Program-made: the position numbers and the translations under genes
The notes under the pieces: model-generated
What the model saw: only the letters and a program-made list of their open reading frames with translations
Database searches by the model: none
What the model was told of the DNA's origin: nothing
DNA from: an uncultured bacterium
GTDB lineage: Bacteria > Bacteroidota > Bacteroidia > Bacteroidales > Paludibacteraceae
Assembly: GCA_946183755.1 (NCBI GenBank)
Contig: CAMHCZ010000098.1
Coordinates: 1-7,045 of the forward strand
DNA: 7,045 nt
Direction: 5' to 3'
In this document: piece after piece, positions 4,681-7,045 of the stretch
How positions within the stretch are numbered: position 1 is the stretch's first letter
How the letters are laid out: each line of letters begins with the position of its first letter

Positions 4681-6585
4681 TTAGTATTTCGTGATGATGA
4701 TTTCCGTGCGTCGGTTCTTGGCTCGTCCCTCGTCGGTCGAGTTGTCGGCTATCGGCTTGTCTGGTCCGTAGCCTTTCGATGTTATTCTGTCCGCCTCGAT
4801 GCCCTTGCTTATCATGTAGGTCGCCACTGACTTAGCTCTGGCGTCGGAAAGCTTGAGGTTGTATTCGCGGCTTCCCTTTGAGTCGGTGTGTCCAGCGAGC
4901 TCTATCGTCACCTTCGGGTTCTCGTTCATGAACTTTATCAAGCGGTTGAGTTCGGCGTAGGAGTCTTTCTTGAGCGTCGATTTGTCGAAGTCGAAGAAAA
5001 TGTTGTGGAGCTCGGTCTTCGCGCCTACGGTTATAGGCTGTATGCTCACGTTCAGGCTCTTGTCTTTGCTGTCGGACTTGTGCAGCGTGCCCGATTCGAA
5101 TATGTAGCCCTTCTTGCTTATGTTGTATCCGTAGTCCTTGTCCTCAGGCAGGTAGGCCTGGAACTCGCCTGTCATCTCGTCGGTCACTGACTGGAACACG
5201 GTCTTGTCGTCCTCCAGGCGGTAAACCTCCACATGCGCCTGTATTGGTTTGTTGGTGCTGGCGTCCACGAGCTTTCCGTTGTAGTAGTCCATGCGCTCTG
5301 GTCGTTTGTCCTCAGGCAGGTTTATCTCGTAGATGTCCTTGCCGCGAGCGTTCTTCAGTATTCCGTTTGACGACATGTATGCCTTCTCGCCTTGCGCGCT
5401 TACGCAGAATCCTATCTCGTCGCGGTGGGTGTTGATAGGGTAGCCCAGGTTCTTAGGGAATGTCCATTTGCCGTTCTCGTCGCGGCGTGCGTAGAAGATG
5501 TCATATCCGCCCAGTCCGGCGTGTCCTTTCGATGAGAAGTACAGTGTCTTGTTGTCGGCGTGGATGAATGGGCAGAAGTCGTCCTCAGGCGTGTTGATAG
5601 GCGCTCCGAGGTTTCTTGGCTCCGAGAACTGCAGTTTGCCGTTGTCGAGTATCTTCACTTTTGCCACCCAGATGTCCTGTCCGCCGAGTCCGCCCGGACG
5701 GTTGCTCGAGAAGAAAATCTCGTCGCCCGATGGCGAGAACGATGGTGTTGACTCCCAGTACTGTGTGTTCAGCGGTTTTCCGCAGTTTATGGCTGGGCTC
5801 CAGGTGCTTCCTCTTTTTATAGAATAGTATATGTCGCATCCGCCGACCGATGTGTTACGGTCGCATGCCACGAGGAACATGTATCGTCCGTCCACAGAGT
5901 AGTTCTGCGCTCCCTCGTTCTGAGGCGTGTTCGTAGGCGCACCTATTGATTCGCTCTTGGTCCATGACTCTGTGTTCTCGTCGTATGAGCTTTGGTAGAT
6001 GTCTTCCTGCGACGACAGCACCTTTGCTCCTTCGCGCTGTCCCACGTTCACGGTTATGGATATGTTCTTGCCGTCGGCTGTGATTGATGGCCAGTAGTCG
6101 TCGTAGTCGGTGTTGACACGTGTCATGTTCACTGGTGTGAAAGGCACTGGGTTGCTCTTGAGCGCTATGGCAGAGTCGCACATGGCTATCGCTTTGGCGT
6201 TGTCCTCAGGGAACTTCGAGTACCATTCCTTCGCTTTGGTGTATTCTCCGTTGCCGAAGTATGTTTTACCCAGACGGAAACACGTCTTGCTGTAGTTCTT
6301 GAACTTAGGTTTCGCCGCTCTCTCGTAGTAGGCGAGGCACGATGTCATGTTGCCCTGCTGTTTGTAGGTGTCGGCTATCAGCCAGTAGCATGCCTCGAAG
6401 TCAGGGTCGAGCACCAGCGCCTCTTTCAGCTGCGCTATCTTCTCCTTGTCGTCGGCTATGAGGCGCGCCTTAGCGTATATCTCTCTGGCTTTCTTCTCCT
6501 TGCCTGTCAGTTTGGCGGTCGCTCCGAAAGTTATTCCTGCCGCGAATGTCGCCAGCAGTATAAGAATCGTCTTTTTCATAGTCAT
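4681..6585 (-). CDS. PorE-like TPR / PD40 propeller / CRD / OmpA peptidoglycan-binding protein
   Basis: An exported envelope protein of 634 residues that probably binds peptidoglycan and scaffolds outer-membrane machinery. Order of parts: signal peptide (KKTILILLATFAAGITFGA, 4-22, with no Cys and so no lipobox); TPR-like helices (about 25-145); five PD40-type propeller blades (about 152-424) recognisable by repeats such as GAPINTP, SFSPSGDEIFFSS and GGYDIFYA; a carboxypeptidase-regulatory-like beta domain (about 434-515); and a C-terminal OmpA domain (about 526-634). The OmpA domain has FFDFDKSTLK and GHTDSKGSREYN, with D568 and R583 placed 15 residues apart like the diaminopimelate-binding Asp/Arg pair of A. 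baumannii OmpA. This is the domain order known for Porphyromonas gingivalis PorE (PG1058), a type IX secretion component. Many Bacteroidota carry similar proteins of unknown role, so a secretion function is only inferred. A second start, ATG at 6579, gives a more typical MKK signal peptide. The gene begins 6 bases after plsC and is probably co-transcribed with it. Confidence 0.92.
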   Translation of the reverse strand: MTMKKTILILLATFAAGITFGATAKLTGKEKKAREIYAKARLIADDKEKIAQLKEALVLDPDFEACYWLIADTYKQQGNMTSCLAYYERAAKPKFKNYSKTCFRLGKTYFGNGEYTKAKEWYSKFPEDNAKAIAMCDSAIALKSNPVPFTPVNMTRVNTDYDDYWPSITADGKNISITVNVGQREGAKVLSSQEDIYQSSYDENTESWTKSESIGAPTNTPQNEGAQNYSVDGRYMFLVACDRNTSVGGCDIYYSIKRGSTWSPAINCGKPLNTQYWESTPSFSPSGDEIFFSSNRPGGLGGQDIWVAKVKILDNGKLQFSEPRNLGAPINTPEDDFCPFIHADNKTLYFSSKGHAGLGGYDIFYARRDENGKWTFPKNLGYPINTHRDEIGFCVSAQGEKAYMSSNGILKNARGKDIYEINLPEDKRPERMDYYNGKLVDASTNKPIQAHVEVYRLEDDKTVFQSVTDEMTGEFQAYLPEDKDYGYNISKKGYIFESGTLHKSDSKDKSLNVSIQPITVGAKTELHNIFFDFDKSTLKKDSYAELNRLIKFMNENPKVTIELAGHTDSKGSREYNLKLSDARAKSVATYMISKGIEADRITSKGYGPDKPIADNSTDEGRAKNRRTEIIITKY

Positions 6586-6591
6586 GTGTTT

Positions 6592-7045
6592 TTATTTCAT
6601 GTTGTCGGGAAGCAGCGATACGACAGCCTCTTTCGTCTTTTGCGACAGGTTGCGCATGTCTTGCTCGGTGTTTCCTTCTGGTGATATAGGTTCGTGTATA
6701 GTCACGGTTATTTTTCCTGGGTTAATGGAATATCCTCCACATGCAAAACGTTCGTACGAGCCTTTTATTGTAGTAGGCAGCACAGGCAGGTTGAGGTCGG
6801 TGGCTATGCTGAACGCGCCTCTCTTGAAGTTGCCCACCTTGCCGGTCTTGGTGCGTGTTCCTTCGGGGAATATCACGATGCAGTGGCCGTCATGGAGCTT
6901 TCCCTCAGCCGCCTTCAGGCTCTTCTTCGCCTCTATAGGGTTGGAGCGGTCTATGAAAATGTCGCCGAGTCTCTCGCACGCAAGTCCGACAAACGGCATC
7001 TTGCGGAGTTCTTTCTTCATTATCCATGAGAATGTCACTGGCAGC
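6592..7045 (-). CDS. plsC: 1-acyl-sn-glycerol-3-phosphate acyltransferase (partial)
   Basis: PlsC-type enzymes transfer a fatty acyl group to lysophosphatidic acid to form phosphatidic acid, the precursor of membrane phospholipids, at the inner-membrane surface. Only the last 150 or so residues are in the window. The frame stays open to the right edge through Leu-Pro-Val codons, so the GTG at 7038 is an internal valine, not a start. Visible family blocks are KKELRKMPFVG, the GDIFIDRS segment (block II), FPEGTR (block III) followed by FKRGAFSIA, and LPVLPTTIKGS (block IV). The catalytic HxxxxD block and the N-terminal membrane segment would lie beyond the edge. The gene ends with TAA at 6594-6592, 6 bases before the PorE-like gene, so the two probably form an operon. 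The exact acceptor cannot be determined from this part alone; other lysophospholipid acyltransferases share these blocks. Confidence 0.92.
   Translation of the reverse strand, partial: LPVTFSWIMKKELRKMPFVGLACERLGDIFIDRSNPIEAKKSLKAAEGKLHDGHCIVIFPEGTRTKTGKVGNFKRGAFSIATDLNLPVLPTTIKGSYERFACGGYSINPGKITVTIHEPISPEGNTEQDMRNLSQKTKEAVVSLLPDNMK

Noticed and set aside
5140..5325. Repeated DNA word TTGTCCTCAGGCAGGT within the PorE-like gene
   Set aside because: Both copies encode the same LPEDK peptide turn in one frame with common codons; this is protein-level recurrence, not a mobile or CRISPR-type repeat.
7036..7038. GTG as a start codon for the plsC-type gene
   Set aside because: The frame remains open upstream to the window edge with Leu-Pro before it, matching the family's conserved LPV segment, and the catalytic HxxxxD block must precede it.

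Overview
The window looks like an ordinary chromosomal stretch from a member of the Bacteroidota, most likely order Bacteroidales. The grounds are a long-form MetK, a RecQ with its zinc cluster far toward the C-terminus, a TPR / PD40 beta-propeller / carboxypeptidase-regulatory-like / OmpA protein of the PorE type, near-absence of Shine-Dalgarno sequences, and promoter-like TAnnTTTG boxes. Genus and species cannot be decided from the sequence alone.

Layout. Positions 1-568 carry no convincing protein gene. The left part (1 to about 320) holds a weak terminator-like hairpin, a 13-base direct repeat and a good candidate leftward promoter. The right part (about 315-568) is the AT-rich leader of metK, with a candidate promoter box and a 7-bp inverted repeat. 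metK (569-1843, +) makes S-adenosylmethionine and ends in three tandem TAA codons and a strong intrinsic terminator. recQ (1934-3850, +) and xseB (3872-4072, +) follow as a likely two-gene unit for DNA repair. The other genes lie on the minus strand: a small DUF456 membrane protein (4081-4563), the PorE-like OmpA-family protein (4681-6585), and the 3' part of a plsC-type acyltransferase that runs off the right edge (6592-7045).

How the genes relate. plsC and the PorE-like gene are only 6 bases apart and probably co-transcribed, ending at a clear minus-strand terminator (4644-4675). Both act on the cell envelope: one makes phospholipid precursor, the other probably links outer-membrane components to peptidoglycan. 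The DUF456 gene lies beyond that terminator and probably has its own promoter. xseB and the DUF456 gene converge with only 8 bases between their stop codons and no U-tract terminator, so their transcripts probably overlap.

I see no CRISPR array, transposase, integrase, rRNA, tRNA or defence cassette. The parts most worth a second look are the non-coding left region, the domain order of the RecQ protein, the separation of xseB from any xseA, and the lack of a lipobox in the PorE-like protein.
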